Assembly (NCBI GenBank): GCA_947568835.1
Contig: OX387603.1
Span: 15,524,651-15,588,650, forward strand
DNA: 64,000 nt
From: Protonemura montana
Lineage: Eukaryota; Arthropoda; Insecta; Plecoptera; Nemouridae
Reading direction: 5' to 3'
The notes below the pieces were generated by a model that saw only the letters and a list, made by a program, of their open reading frames with translations, did no database searches and was not told the DNA's origin. Below, piece by piece: positions 26,190 through 38,868 of the stretch (the stretch's first letter is position 1; each line of letters opens with the position of its first letter). The translations under genes were made by a program, and so were the position numbers.

Positions 26190-26500
26190 TAAGAGTGTCG
26201 TCGCATCGATGGCCTTTTGGTCTGCGAAATTGAGGCCGCCGCTCTGGCTGGCGCCAAGCCGTGGTCACCACACCGGCATTGCTACAACTCTGCGCGCCAT
26301 GCCAGCTGGTCGCTGTCCCCCCTCCACCCTGCCCCTTGGGGGGCGATGACGCAAGCCAACGTCCTTGACTTGGCTGGCGCAGCGCGGCGCTCGATGCAGA
26401 TGGGACGTCGTTCTTTCGACGTCCCGGCGCCTTCGAACGACGCAGACCGCCACGCACACACACCCCTTCGCGAGTTGCAACCAGGGGATGCTTTAGAGAT
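26190..26500. other. CpG-dense patch
   Basis: A GC- and CpG-rich block open in several frames on both strands, the longest giving a 146-codon minus-strand reading (26146-26586). That reading is rich in Arg, Pro, Ser and Gly with no recognisable domain. A perfect 9-bp hairpin lies inside (26402-26425). It could be a promoter island; nothing in the sequence fixes a direction. Confidence 0.35.
26402..26425. repeat. Perfect 9-bp hairpin
   Basis: GGGACGTCG (26402-26410) and CGACGTCCC (26417-26425) are exact complements around the 6-nt loop TTCTTT. Each arm contains the palindrome GACGTC. Confidence 0.7.
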
Positions 26501-29500
26501 GCGTACCTTTTAGGTAAACAGGTTGGTTTTGATGTAATTAGATGTTTTCCAAGCAGATGTGATTGCATTTGCGATGGATTTGCCATGCCGCACCTTGCCT
26601 AGTTCGATGGCATATATGTGTGTGTTTGTGTGAGTACCACTATGCAATGTACGCAGGTTTAACACATATTTATTTATAGTGACTGACTACCTGAGAAACG
26701 TGTTGCCAAACAATATGTGCCGGCATGGATTAAAAATGTGTCAACATTAATTTGGCAGTATTTGTCCTTAAGCCGCTAGGTGTTTCGCGTGATAACGGAC
26801 CACTTTATCAAAGGTTAAAGTCGGGTGGGATATCCTTGGATTGGATGCCTATCATCACGAGTGACTTCTGAAATGGGTTGAGCAAATATTGTTGAGTTGC
26901 GGCTGAGTGTCTCGATGTTCGGACGCAAATTGCCGCAGGCTCAAGTGGCTTCTAGGGTGGCACATAGAGTAATTAATTTGTGTGAATTTGATTGGTTATT
27001 TCCCTTTGGGCCTACAACATGATACTTCAGAGCGTAGCAAACACATGTCAAGAAACTGACTTGTGCCATTAGTGGAGCCCACAACATAATAACATCATTT
27101 AACAGCCATTTACTTTGTAATCATAATTGATATAGCATGAGAAATAATTATAATTTTTAGACAAAAAATAAATTACTTTGTACGCTAATTATACGTGTTC
27201 ACGAAGCAATCATGACCATTTATGCCACATATTCATTTTCAGTTGAGCTTTTTTTTTGGATCGAAATAAAATTAGACCAATTGCTTTGATATTAGGTCAC
27301 GTTCTCGATAATTTGCAATGCCTTTTGTGTAACTTTTGATTCAGATTTGGTACGTACCATCGTGAAGTGATCATTCCGTAATTTTGTTTAAGGAAAAGAC
27401 GAGTTATTTCAAGCGAGAAGCGATCGCAGGGAAAGACCATGAGTGCAATGGACATATAATTCCAATCCACGATCGGAACAAATCAAAAGTGATTCGGTGT
27501 AGGACTCATTTAATGTTCGGTTTAGTGTCGATTCTGTCCATCGTGACTGGTAAGACTCACAAATGTCAGGCAGAGTGGTGTTTTTCTCACCGGAGCTGCT
27601 CTTATAGGGAAGGTTGGAAAATGTCCTGCGCCAAACAGAGAACCTACGCTACGATTAAAACGGCAAATATAGCAAAAGGTTGTACCAAATAGCAAAACAA
27701 AAAAGTGATGGGATAAAAAGCTGTCTGGATTTTCAACACCCAGTCATTAAAATGCAGTTTGTGTATTTCTCGTTAAATTCATGACAAAGCTCGTACCTTT
27801 GGTTTATGAGTGTCAATAGGTTTGCTGTATTTTTTCATTAAAATATATTTTATTACATTATTTAGTCATTTCGGTGTTCCGTAATTGAGTTGTCTGTACA
27901 CGCTGACAGCTGATGGTTTGAAACTTACATTGTATTCAACTCATGTAATACAAAAAAATGTAGGAGAATGTGATAGGTACAATTTTTAAACATCCGCGTT
28001 TTCTTTCGAGCTCAGATTCAAGAATATTTTCAACAACAGGAATAACCTTTCAAAATTGCGCACTCATGTACCGAAAGTCACCTGTCAGAACCAAAAACAA
28101 AACGTCGGAACAGAAATTTCGCAACAATCACAATGCAGTGTTACGTCCTTCGAGTTCGAAGCATAAAACATTAGGTTGTAGGTAGTACAACTTTACGCTT
28201 TCAAGAACGATACAATGTGTCAACTGTCAAAAAGAAGGCCAGGTGACATCCATCCGTTTGTCTGGCAAAGAGGATGGAATTACTGACAGTTGGGTGGCGT
28301 TTTGCCGACTTAGCCCCTGTTGGTAAATCCTTTTGGGGCACGATTCACTCGTTACCTATAGCATCCCTGGATATATGCAAGGTGGAAATGATGTATTTAA
28401 AGATAGACAGACACACTTTTATTTTAGTTTTAGGGTGGATAGCTAAAGTTAGCATCGTGGATTTCAGTAAGGATCGGAAAATATTTTTCCTCGCTGGGCG
28501 ATGACAGCTACAGAGCATAGAAGGAAATTTTTGAATGACAGTGCTCCATGCACTGAGCTCCGCGATATCTTAACTCCTTTATTTTTTAAAAAGTACATAT
28601 TGAATAATGAATCGTAAGAAATTTGTCTCGCGCAATCGCAGTAAACTGCATGTGGCTCCTGGAGGCACAGATGTATGCAGAAAGAGTTTAAATTGTAAGC
28701 CGGAGGAACGTTTCTAATACAAATTCTTGACATTAAATTTAAAGAATGCGAAAATGACCAAGAATACCTGTCTTGATAACAGTCATTGGTACTCACCTCG
28801 TTCTATTTCAACTCAGCTTAAAATTGTGATGGCAATGCACAAAGCGTGCAATATCTTCAAAGCAGTCATTTAGGAGAGTTCCAAGAACTCCTGATAATTT
28901 CAAACAAACAAGATCTCCGAGTATGACGATCTTACATAGTTTTAGTTGCATCAAAGCTTTGATCACACAGCTTTCAGTCAATCAATGTGTTCAAACCATC
29001 ACGTTTTGAACACCAACGAGTTTCCCCAAAAAGTCACAGACAAAAGATAAAAACATCAAATCTTGATGAAACGGCAAACAAAAATTTCACTGCACATATC
29101 CAATACATTGCATGTGTATCCAATACGTTCACATGACTTTCTTCTGTCAATGATTTATGCGCGAAACTAAATACCATACACCGTAAAACCGTTACAAAAC
29201 GATCCACCTCTAACCCAAAAACAGTAACATCATAACGTACTAATTTCTGTTGCTGAAAGATTTATTTCCCACCTCTTTAGATTGTCATCGACGCCTTCAG
29301 GCGGCTGCACACCATAGGTTCTCATCTCTGCGACCTAATTGTCCAGTTTCTCACGCCGCTCCGTGTGGCGACCAGCGATCAAACAACAAGAACATGTTTT
29401 GTTGTGATCATAATTTTAATAACAGTCGACGCGTGCGATTCTTACTAACGACATATTGCCGCTCTTACGTGACTCGCAAAAATCATGCATTTTTTAAAAC

Positions 29501-29904
29501 AAACTTATAATATTTCTGACCCTACATATAGGTGATGGTATTATATATGTGCAGATGTGGGCGTAGTCGCAGACGATTTCATTTTTGCTTTCGTGGATTG
29601 ATGTTGAATTGGTTTTTATTTGGCAGGGTGTTGGCAGTGACCCGGTGGCACTGTTTTGCTGTGCTATTAATTTTTAAAATTATATAGTAAAGAGAACAGT
29701 TTACAGAACAACGGTCAGCTCCACTTAGCGTTATTAATCAACGGGGCTGGACCCGAAGACCACAAATAGGGGTTGCTAGATCTCCACCCATTCTTTATCC
29801 GTTCAATTTATTCTAAACATTTTAGATAGGCTGCCAGAAAGGCGCGTGAAATGTTGTAATACAGCTTCAAATCATGCCTGATCTGACCATGCTCTCTCAT
29901 GACT

Positions 29905-29995
29905 TGGATTGGGTCACCTATCGCGTTACATGACCTAGCGCAATGTTGCTTAACTCTGAGGGCAACATTGTTAAGTGTGTCCTGTCCAGACCACG
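29905..29995 (-). repeat. 5S rRNA-derived SINE fragment
   Basis: Read on the minus strand, this contains AGAGTTAAGCAACATTGCGC and then GATAGGTGACCCAATCCAAG, which align with the 5S internal control region and the GGATGGGTGACC block. The head and tail are diverged. It is the same family as the better copies at 34188 and 38407. Confidence 0.6.
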
Positions 29996-32900
29996 CGCAT
30001 CCAACGCATGATTCGAAAGCTGAGGAACTCAAGCCAGTCTATAAAGACATTTCCGAGTGGCACTAACAAGACATTAATAAGACACAAATGAGGAATGAGA
30101 ATCAAACACAGTAAAGTGACCACTGGCATGCTCAAAGATCTGATTTTCTGGTCGAGTTTCCATTTAAATTTAGTTAAAAATGTAAAGACACAGGCAATAT
30201 TCTGTACATAGTACTTCTTCTACAGCACGAATACGTGCAATTGGTAATCGAACGAATTAAACTGTGCACCCGGTGGCAATGTGTCCATCACAGAGTAAAG
30301 AATGGGCCAAGCTGCAGACCGCAGATATGTATAGTGTATCCAAAAAACATAAAAGAATCAAATTCAACAATGGGCGCTTATTTACGCATTTTTAGAAGTA
30401 ATTATCTACTTTTTAAACATGTCAGCTATCATAATTAATTGATTTCGCTGCGTTATCGGATTTTTCTCCTGCGAAAGAAACCTTTCTTGCAAAGATCACT
30501 GGTTTTACCTTATGGGAAGGGGTAGGGGGTAGATACGTAAGTTGGTAACACAACTTTGATGGCTGCGTCAAGACAGATTAAAAATTTGACATCTGACAAG
30601 ATTGACAAGAATCGAACAAAGACCCATTCTAATTGCCTCTGAAAATCAAAGCCAAATTCATCCAAGTCTTTGTTATACACCATAACGAATTTGCTGCCGC
30701 ATATTCACGAAGCAGCCACATTTTATAATCGCGATTGATAAAAGCAATCGCATTGACAGTTTGCCATAGCTTTCGCTCCAAGAGTCAATTGACAAGGATA
30801 GCACGCTGCAAGGTCGCCAAGCACGAGAGAGCGCGACCGTCTGCAGATTACAGCATCCAGCGTGAGACCTGGCCAGGCTGGTCGAACGCCTTATTTAGAA
30901 ACGAACCTGTTGATGAGTAACCCGAGGTACACTCATTTACTAACATACTGACGAAATGAAAAGAATTTGGCGACCTTTGTTATAATGTTGGATGATCACA
31001 ATGTTTTTGCGGGATGTTTGCCAGCATTAAAAGTGAAATCAATGTTTTAAATGGTATCTTAGCCAAACATTGAGTAGTTATATCATATAGTTTATATGTT
31101 TATTTAAGGAGGTTTTAGTGCCTCAATTATCTTGGGGTATCCAGGGAATAAAATAATATTTAGATGAAATCTGATCTTAACGCTTGCAATGCGCGGGGTA
31201 TTTGATTATTATCAACACCTGAGTTAGAGCCCACTACAACAACCTTACCATTTTAACATTATAAAAGTTAAACATTTTAACAGTTTAACATTAGCGCCAT
31301 GTAGTACCCCTTCCTTTCCTTGAACGTGTTCTCTTGTACTGCTCTTATGGATTGAATGCTGTAATAAAGTATTGACCGTGGTCCTAAATACAACAGCTTA
31401 TCTATCTATGATTCACCATTATGCGTCACTTAGCAATTAATCATTGTCCACCAATTGATCTCATTTAACGGAAAGTGTATGAAAGTAACATAAGATATAA
31501 TGTACGAGCAACATTTTATGATTGAGATACATAAAGCCATTACAGTTTAATATCTGTTACTTACTGTCAAAAAAATAACACTTTTTGTAACTATCTCCCA
31601 TAATTCATTTCATTTCAAATGTCCAGCGCTTTAAGGTCGAAAAGAAATAACAGTCTTCCTCATAAATAATCTCTTAATCTCAACTTGCTCATCCTTGTTT
31701 CGCCTTAGCACGGCTGATTTACATGAAACAGGGCAACCAACGCTAAGAAAACACTCACTTTTCGCTGCAATTTTCCACATCATTTCAATCCTCAACATCG
31801 GTCATCATCATCATCTAAATTGACCTTGTCCAATAATATATTCACCGCTCAAAGTGGACGCGACTACGGCGTGAATTAATTTCCATGGCGAACTCTGTGA
31901 TACTGAGACTAAGAATACCTGTATGTTATTATCTACCTGGGCTTGTCAGCGTCGTTTGCTCCAGACGTTTATCCAGACCTCATCAACCACTTGTGTGGTG
32001 CCCTCCGCCTACAGTGACGCTGAGGACCCACCCCTGTGTGTTTCGAGCATGGCCGAGAGCGTCATGAGATCAGAGTCACGAGTCGCTTCACATAATCGCG
32101 AAACATCTCATTAGTCATGAAATAAATGGGTGTGCGAATTTTGGAAAGAGTTGTTGCTAGTTCCAATCAGAATCGGAGTGAAGTAAGTAGTCGCCAAAGT
32201 CTTGGTTGGAGGGTTTGAATGGTTTTCCAGTAGCTGTTACAATATCTGTACACTTTTTTTTACTGTTTCATTCAAACACTGTTTTCATCCTACTTGATCT
32301 ATTTTCAAAATCTTAAGTCTCATAACGCAGATACATTAACGGCTTTATCAACTGATATTAGGGACGTTGATTTGTTGTTTGCCATTGCTTGAATATTCTT
32401 TTTCGTTCGCTAAATTCGTTACGTTAAGTTCGTTCGCATATTCGTTCGTTTTCGTTTTTATTTGTTATTTATTTTTTGGCGTCACTTTGAAGCAGGGAAA
32501 TATAAGTTTCGTAAATGAACTGATGTTGCATGGCCATCGAATAAAGAAACGAAAAAACAGTCTTAAAAGTTTGGTTCATCACAGTTGAGACGCAGGTGGT
32601 AACATATTAATTTTTCTTCCGTGACCAAGATGGAGTGACCAAATACAAAGTTACATGTCAAAAAAAAAACCCAACCCAGCTACCCTTGTAGTCCCGTCTC
32701 TGACTGGCCGTTTCCACAGAACTAAATCGAACACGGTCCAACCCAATTAACCTCTAGCGTCAACTGGCTCGCGCCGGTGTATTGGTAAAAGATTACGCAA
32801 GCTGCTGCAAACAACAAGGTCCCTCGCCGATAATGCCGCATGAATGTTGGAACAAGTCTTGTGCGCCCACTCGGCATTTCGGCTGGAGTCACCCGCCCTT

Positions 32901-34187
32901 CATTCACCGAGCCAGTCTCGACAGCGCAAAGGAGGCATGTCTGTTTCACGACTTCTTACCAGAGAGTACAGAGCCAGAGGATTGAAATTGATGAATGGCA
33001 TCAAGCAATGACTGACTCATGCTGCCTCTGAGACGTCCAATTCAGAGTGAAAAGACTTGGTGAAATAGAATAGACGGCGTCTGTCATGGTTTGAGTCCAT
33101 CCTGAATCGTGATTAAATCATTTGGACATTTTTGATTGTTTGGTGCACAATTCAACGTGTCTTTAAGCATTGAGCATAAATAATTGTTTGTCTGTGACAA
33201 TCCCAAATGCAAATATCTAATATCTACTTACTTCTTGAGTACAAGTTGGCGAACACGGATTTATGAACAAGTCTAGATGTCTAGGACGACGATGATGTAT
33301 GAGCATAATGGATCGAGATTTACTTGGGTAACTTACCACGGCGATTTATGGTACGATAAAGTTAAAGTACAATTGAATTTTGGTGCATGGTAAAATGAGG
33401 CTGCTGCTGATGTATGTAAAAAAATCACGCCCTTACTGTAAATTCAGTGCGTCTATCCATCTTAAAGCTGAGGTAATCGGAATTGAATGCTCCGTGCTAA
33501 TGTGCACAGGAACTGCCAAAGTCACGGGGTGTGTTCTTATGAGCTTTGTTCCAGACAATTGCGCCTTCAAGACAAATATAACTGCAGGAAAATCAAATAG
33601 TTTTACTTGAGTGCAGCAAAAATCTGCTAAAGATCTAGACGACGGACCGTCTAACGTATATCGACTTACTTTGTATTAGTTTTAAAACCAAAGATAAAAC
33701 AGTTTTATTGTACTTGTTTTAAGGCGTGCGAGTGTGAGCGTGCCGGCATGTCAAACTCGTTTTAATATTTGCAACTCATATCTCCATATTGACACATTAA
33801 AAAACGTTTGAGTAAGTACATATCGTTTTAACTTTTTTATTTGTTAATGTGAGATTGATTGTCGTTACACCGTTCTACTGCAAGTTTTGTCTCACCGCAC
33901 TACCATAGCGCTAATGTTGCACTGTCTTCGCCAGAAATATCCGCCAAATAACTCATTTACCGACAAGAATTAAGTGTCATTTTGAGTGTTAAACATTTTC
34001 ATTTCGTTGTTTCCCGCAGATTACTCGCATAAGAGACTGCTTTACGCTAAATTAATCTCTATAGACGCTCAATTAAACGATTGATATAAATTTAACGATA
34101 TTTTGCGCAGTCATTATTTAATTGTTGAGGATCTTTAAAAAGGATGGCTGTGAGCGCTATCAGGTATCATCCTCCGTTACCCATTCG

Positions 34188-34625
34188 TACCGAACGGTTT
34201 GGCGTGTTGGAAACACCTGTTCTCGTGGGGTCACCGAAGTTAAGCTACACTGCGCTGAGTCAGGTACTACTGGATGGGTGACCATCATACACATGATCAG
34301 TTCTGTTCGGGAGAGAGGTTGGAGGGATAAAAGTTAGTACAACTTCATTTGCCTTGCTTATCAACCTCTCGACAGCATGGATTTGTGGAGTAATCCTGCT
34401 GTCCAAGTAGTACCGTACTTCGGAAGGGACGTTAAGCCGTTGGTGCCCTTGGTGCTCTTTGACAAGAGTAGGCTAAGTGCCGCACCGGCTTTCCCCTCCA
34501 CCCTTCTAGGCTAGGTTGGATTCATCATCCTGTTCATCATCCACTCATTCATCGACGCCATTAGACCAGTGCCACATGGCTAGATGTCAAAACAGTGCGT
34601 CGTTAAACACCACAAATCAATCGAT
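34188..34625 (+). repeat. 5S rRNA-derived SINE, near full-length copy
   Basis: The head (34193-34290) is a 5S rRNA relative: GGCGTGTTGGAAACACC, then GTCACCGAAGTTAAGC and GGATGGGTGACC. A body follows with the conserved central block CGGAAGGGACGTTAAGCCG (34420-34438), shared with many arthropod SINEs. The 3' part ends in GTGCGTCGTTAAAC. The copy at 38407-38868 on the other strand has the same order (5S head, CATGGATTTGTGGAG block, central GGGACGTT block, TGCGTCGTTAA end). This fixes it as a dispersed family with a polymerase III 5S-type internal promoter. It is not a functional 5S gene because the 5S part is mutated and fused to the body. Confidence 0.85.
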
Positions 34626-35048
34626 CATTACCATTTCGTTGCCGGCTCGTTTGATTAGCAGACAATTAAACACTAGCACTAAACACATTAACACTAGGCT
34701 TCTGAGTATACCTATGCACTCAACGGTCTCACTGAATAAGTGAATAGACAGAGGTAATTTAGTGATAATACAATTGAAGTGATTGATTTCCACGTCGCGG
34801 TTATTCATCTACTTTTGTCTGACAGCAATTGCCGGGGCACTTTCGCTGTGTCATAACCCTGCATTAACAAGCAGCCAACCATAATTGGTGTCCTTGTTTA
34901 ACGACGCATCACTGACAGGATTATGCATCCGCCAATCAGCAGGCATTGGTTCACGATATGATCGGCAAATCTTTCTGCAAGTAGCGAACAACAGGTATGT
35001 GCTTCTGACTACCGATTCAAGCATATGTCGGCAAGGTGAGGCATTGAA

Positions 35049-35073
35049 TGTCTGTGAGCTTCACTCACAGACA
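35049..35073. repeat. Perfect 10-bp hairpin
   Basis: TGTCTGTGAG (35049-35058) and CTCACAGACA (35064-35073) are exact complements around the 5-nt loop CTTCA. No associated gene was seen. Confidence 0.65.
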
Positions 35074-35921
35074 GAAGCTTTAACTTCTTCGATGAGTTGG
35101 CGAGGTTCGCTGACCGGAAACGATGAGACTATGGGAACGATCTATCCCGACATGGGGCATGAAGTGCTCACAATCCGCCAAATCTTAAGTTAAAGAATTT
35201 GGCGACATTAGTGGCAAATTTGAAAAGTTTTGCGGTTAGTTAAAGAAAATCTGGAAAGCCAAAAGAAATCAACCCTGGAGCAATGAAACTACCAGCAAGA
35301 TTCGAATGAATTTGCTAAAATTAGGCACAAACACCAACTCCACAGTTAAATCCACCCAATAAATCTGTGCCTATAGCCACAACGAAAGTGCAAGTTGATG
35401 TAGGTGGCGACTAATATTAGTCGTGAATGCCATTATAAACTAATTACAATCTGTTGAGTGGCGTCAATCTTGGGAGGTGTGCGCGAAACAATGGGCCATG
35501 AACCGAGAGAAGGTCACGTCATCGAGGGGCGCCCACATCGGCGACTACCTGCACTTGGAGCACCGCGTGCACACTGCAGTTTACAGCCTTCAAGCTACGC
35601 AGTATTCAAAATTTCAGCTTAAGTATGTATTATTTCCGATTTTCACTTCTCTGGTTTCAAACATTGGTTTTTCTCTTGGTGAGTTACACACAAGTGAGAT
35701 TTAAAATTACTGGAACCTATTCTTATCAGTTGCGAATGACGTACGAAACTCTCAAGCCAGTTTTCTAAATTACTTACAATGAGAAGTACACTGTTTGGCA
35801 AAAATATTGTCAACATCGAACTGAATCACTGGAAATGTACAGATCCTACGGGAATGTCTCAAGCTGTGAGGAGTTTGTGACATCTTTCGACCAAGAATTC
35901 ACCCGGCGGTACTGATTCAAC

Positions 35922-36123
35922 GGGAAAATGTAAGAAAATACATCGAAGCCTTCTCGTAACCATGGAAGGGAAAGAAAATGCAGCGTTACCTGCTTGCAAA
36001 CTTGGGCGGAAAATAAAGTGCGACTTTGCCTGCCCGTGGACTTGGGAGGGAAAGAAAATGATACGTTGCCTGCTCGTGGCCTTGGATGGGAAAGAAAATG
36101 TAGCGTTGCCAGCTTGCTTATTT
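35922..36123. repeat. 40-bp tandem repeat, four clear units plus one degenerate
   Basis: Four 40-bp units start at 35964, 36004, 36044 and 36084. They share GGGAAAGAAAATG, then CGTTGCCTGC, then GTGG-CTT, with moderate divergence; the second unit is the most different. A weaker fifth unit may precede them (35922-35963). Because 40 is not a multiple of 3 the frame shifts between units, so a coding role is unlikely even though both strands happen to be open. Confidence 0.8.
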
Positions 36124-37405
36124 CTGCTCAAGGAGCGGGGCGTTTAGGGATGAATAAGGAGTGGCAAATCCAAAAGTTCTACGTGAATTTTAACTAAGCT
36201 ATTAATTGATAACATCAGAAATGTATGTTGAGAGCAAATTTGGGAATATGCGTTCTCTTTCAACTCTAGACTCTGGAATAATTTCATCTTTCACCTAGTG
36301 ATTGATTTCCTTCGCCAGTCCTGACTAAAATAATTAAATTCGCACCCCTTGGAAAAGCAAGCCGAAATCATTACGCTATTTACGAAGGAGGTCAACGTCG
36401 ATGCACTGACATACGAAAGCGTCGTACATGCCGCTAATAACCCGTACATATGGTATGCAAATTCGGCCTGCAGCTATTGGGAGCCGACCGGCGTGGTTCA
36501 ATCAAGCAGCAAAATGTAAATCACATATTAACAACAAATTACAAAATCGTATCTGCATTGGTGGCATACTGACTGACACAAACCACTTTCTCGCTGGCCG
36601 TTTCAGCGATCGAGTAAAGTGCATTTAAAAACCAGATGCAACCTATAGTCGAGGGTGCATTTCGCTCGATGCACTACGAAGCATGCATGATCGCGCTCGA
36701 TTAAACCTTAACGAGCAATTAAGTAATTATCAGGCTTAGATCGTCTGATTAGCATTATTAGGCAATTAAGTTAGGATATGTTTATGATTAAATCTTCATA
36801 GTTTATTGCACTTTACCTTACTTACGTCCGAGCCAAGGAAAGTAACGCTATGTTTTACATAATAATATTGACGTAGATACCTAATAGTAATGTAATTATA
36901 ACAATTTTACGCTTGTTTTATCGGTGATTACGCCCACGACATCTGCTGAACGAAAGAACGACGCAGCCTTTATGTTTGCTCAACCGGAAAATGCGTTAGA
37001 TTGTTTACTAATTGATTTCCAGATTTAATTTTATTGCCACCTACCTACTGGGTGCTCCGCGCACTGTCGTAATCTGATAGCATATTCATAGCTGTCATAT
37101 TCGCACTACGAGGCAATTACTTTGTTGGCTAAAACTGACAGTCGCCAGTGCTGACGCACATTTCAATAATAGTTTATGCATAAATTACAGTCCTTACTCA
37201 TTTCTTGATTAGAATAAAGGTATTTTCACAAAATTAATTTTCTCGGCGTTGACTTAAAAACTCTGGTCGAATTCAGAAAGCAGAAATTATGTTTAACCCA
37301 CTGATTTAACTCCGAAATTAAAAGATGAGCAGTCGATCACAGACAGTTTTTCCAGATTTTCAGGGTTTGTTACCATGGTGATAACAACTTTACCACCAAA
37401 TGTAC

Positions 37406-37421
37406 GGGGGGGGGGGGGGGG
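37406..37421. repeat. Poly-G tract (16 G)
   Basis: An uninterrupted run of 16 guanines, followed by a CA-rich stretch at about 37475-37500. Confidence 0.9.
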
Positions 37422-38153
37422 CAATTCTAAACTCTACTTTGAGGACCCGGGTGTTGTTTTACATTACCCCCTCTCCACATACACACACAAACACACACAC
37501 GCACCCCAACCCCTTCCCAAAACCTGCATTTTGCCATATTTACTTATCATTTTCATTCTTTTGATAAGAAGTGGCCTATTTTATGGGTTAAAATGGAAGA
37601 AATTCGACAATAACTAGCTGTAACATCAATTGTATAGAGCCAGCGGTAATGCGTAATAATTGTCAATATCAAAACTAAAGAATGACAGGTGCATTGTTGT
37701 AATTTATTATGGTGTCGCGTTCCAAATTTTCTTGTTTACATTAAAAAAAGATCTTACAGAACAAACACTTCACACCTTTCACCTCTTTAAATTTGTCTAC
37801 ACAATTTTTCAATTCAAGCCTCTACACTCGATACTTTTCATTTCGTTATGTACGATTTCTGTTTGTCTTTGGCGTACCTTGAAGAAGTTCTATTGGCTGA
37901 AATGATTAATGTATGACTGCTAGAAATTGAGTAGAGGACCTTTCTTCTCTGTGCTTTAAAAAAAAGCACTTGTAGACATTTCTACACTCGGTTGCATTTC
38001 TGTAAGCGCATCGGAGGAGAGCGTGTGTTTGTGTATGAGTCCAGACAACAGACAAATGAGACAAACGAGACAACTCTGTGCTCTCGCCCGGAAATCTTTG
38101 TCTTCGTAGAGCACGTGGTTTATGACTTATTGTTTCGTCATTACACAAACACC

Positions 38154-38183
38154 TACACGTGTGTACACGTGTGTACACGTGTG
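38154..38183. repeat. Three tandem copies of TACACGTGTG (E-box palindromes)
   Basis: Three perfect 10-bp units, each holding the CACGTG palindrome (38156, 38166, 38176). A fourth CACGTG lies at 38112-38117. CACGTG is the core site for bHLH factors such as Myc/Max and Clock/Cycle. No promoter or gene start was recognised nearby, so regulatory use is only a possibility. Confidence 0.6.
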
Positions 38184-38406
38184 CAATATATACTCATCAG
38201 TTTAACATTAATTCATCTAACTTATCGTTCGGATGGAGAAATTATGCTTTAAAAACACGGTTAACCTACAATGTAAGTCAAGTCAACGTTACCCAACCTT
38301 TTGTATTTGGTAAGTGTTTTCTTTTATATTTTTTTATACCAGTCTGCTAACAATTCCCTGCAATGGCTTCAAATTTTTATGAAATAACCAAGACCCTGAA
38401 TCAGTG

Positions 38407-38868
38407 ATTAACGACGCAATGTAAATTGTCCCCGAGGAACTGATCTTATTTAGTCGGTGAATGAATGAGCGATGGTAAGGATGATTATTTACCTTATGTA
38501 CACTTTAAGGGAAGAGGGGAAACCTGGTGCCAGCACGTACCCTACTCCTGTCGAGAAGCACTAAAAGGACCACCGGCTAAACGTCCCTTAGGAAGACCGG
38601 TACAACTTAAACAATAGAATTCCTCCACAAATCCATGCTGTCGAGATTTGTTACTGATATCGACAAAAACTTCTCTGTCGATGTCTCCAATTGTTGCCAA
38701 TGGTTGCAATTGAAAAAATGAAAGCGTATCGATCAAAAACCATCAAACAAAATCTAAAAATCGTCCCACAAAACAAGCCTCGAGTATGATGGTCACCCAT
38801 CCCATACTTGGCCCAGCACAGTGTTGCTTAACTTCAGTGAACTCAACACGCCAAACCGTACGGGTCGG
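38407..38868 (-). repeat. 5S rRNA-derived SINE, near full-length copy
   Basis: The minus-strand reading begins with GTACGGTTTGGCGTGTTGAG, then CTGAAGTTAAGCAACACTG and GGATGGGTGACCATCATAC (5S-like). Next come CATGGATTTGTGGAGGAAT, the central AGGGACGTTTAGCCGGTGG, and the end TTGCGTCGTTAATCACTGA. It is colinear with the copy at 34188-34625 over its whole length of about 460 bp. Confidence 0.82.

Noticed and set aside
26146-26586. 146-codon minus-strand frame
   Set aside because: Arg/Pro/Ser-rich reading of a CpG-dense block that is open in several frames on both strands; no domain.
34193-34290. Functional 5S rRNA gene
   Set aside because: Mutated 5S region fused to a SINE body also found at 38407-38868; no tandem array.
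34896-34912. Minus-oriented SINE tail TTTAACGACGCA
   Set aside because: Only the terminal motif is present; no SINE body follows on the minus strand.
35477-35640. Possible plus-strand exon ending at GTATGT
   Set aside because: The donor is good and the local GC is raised, but there is no convincing acceptor and no protein family match.
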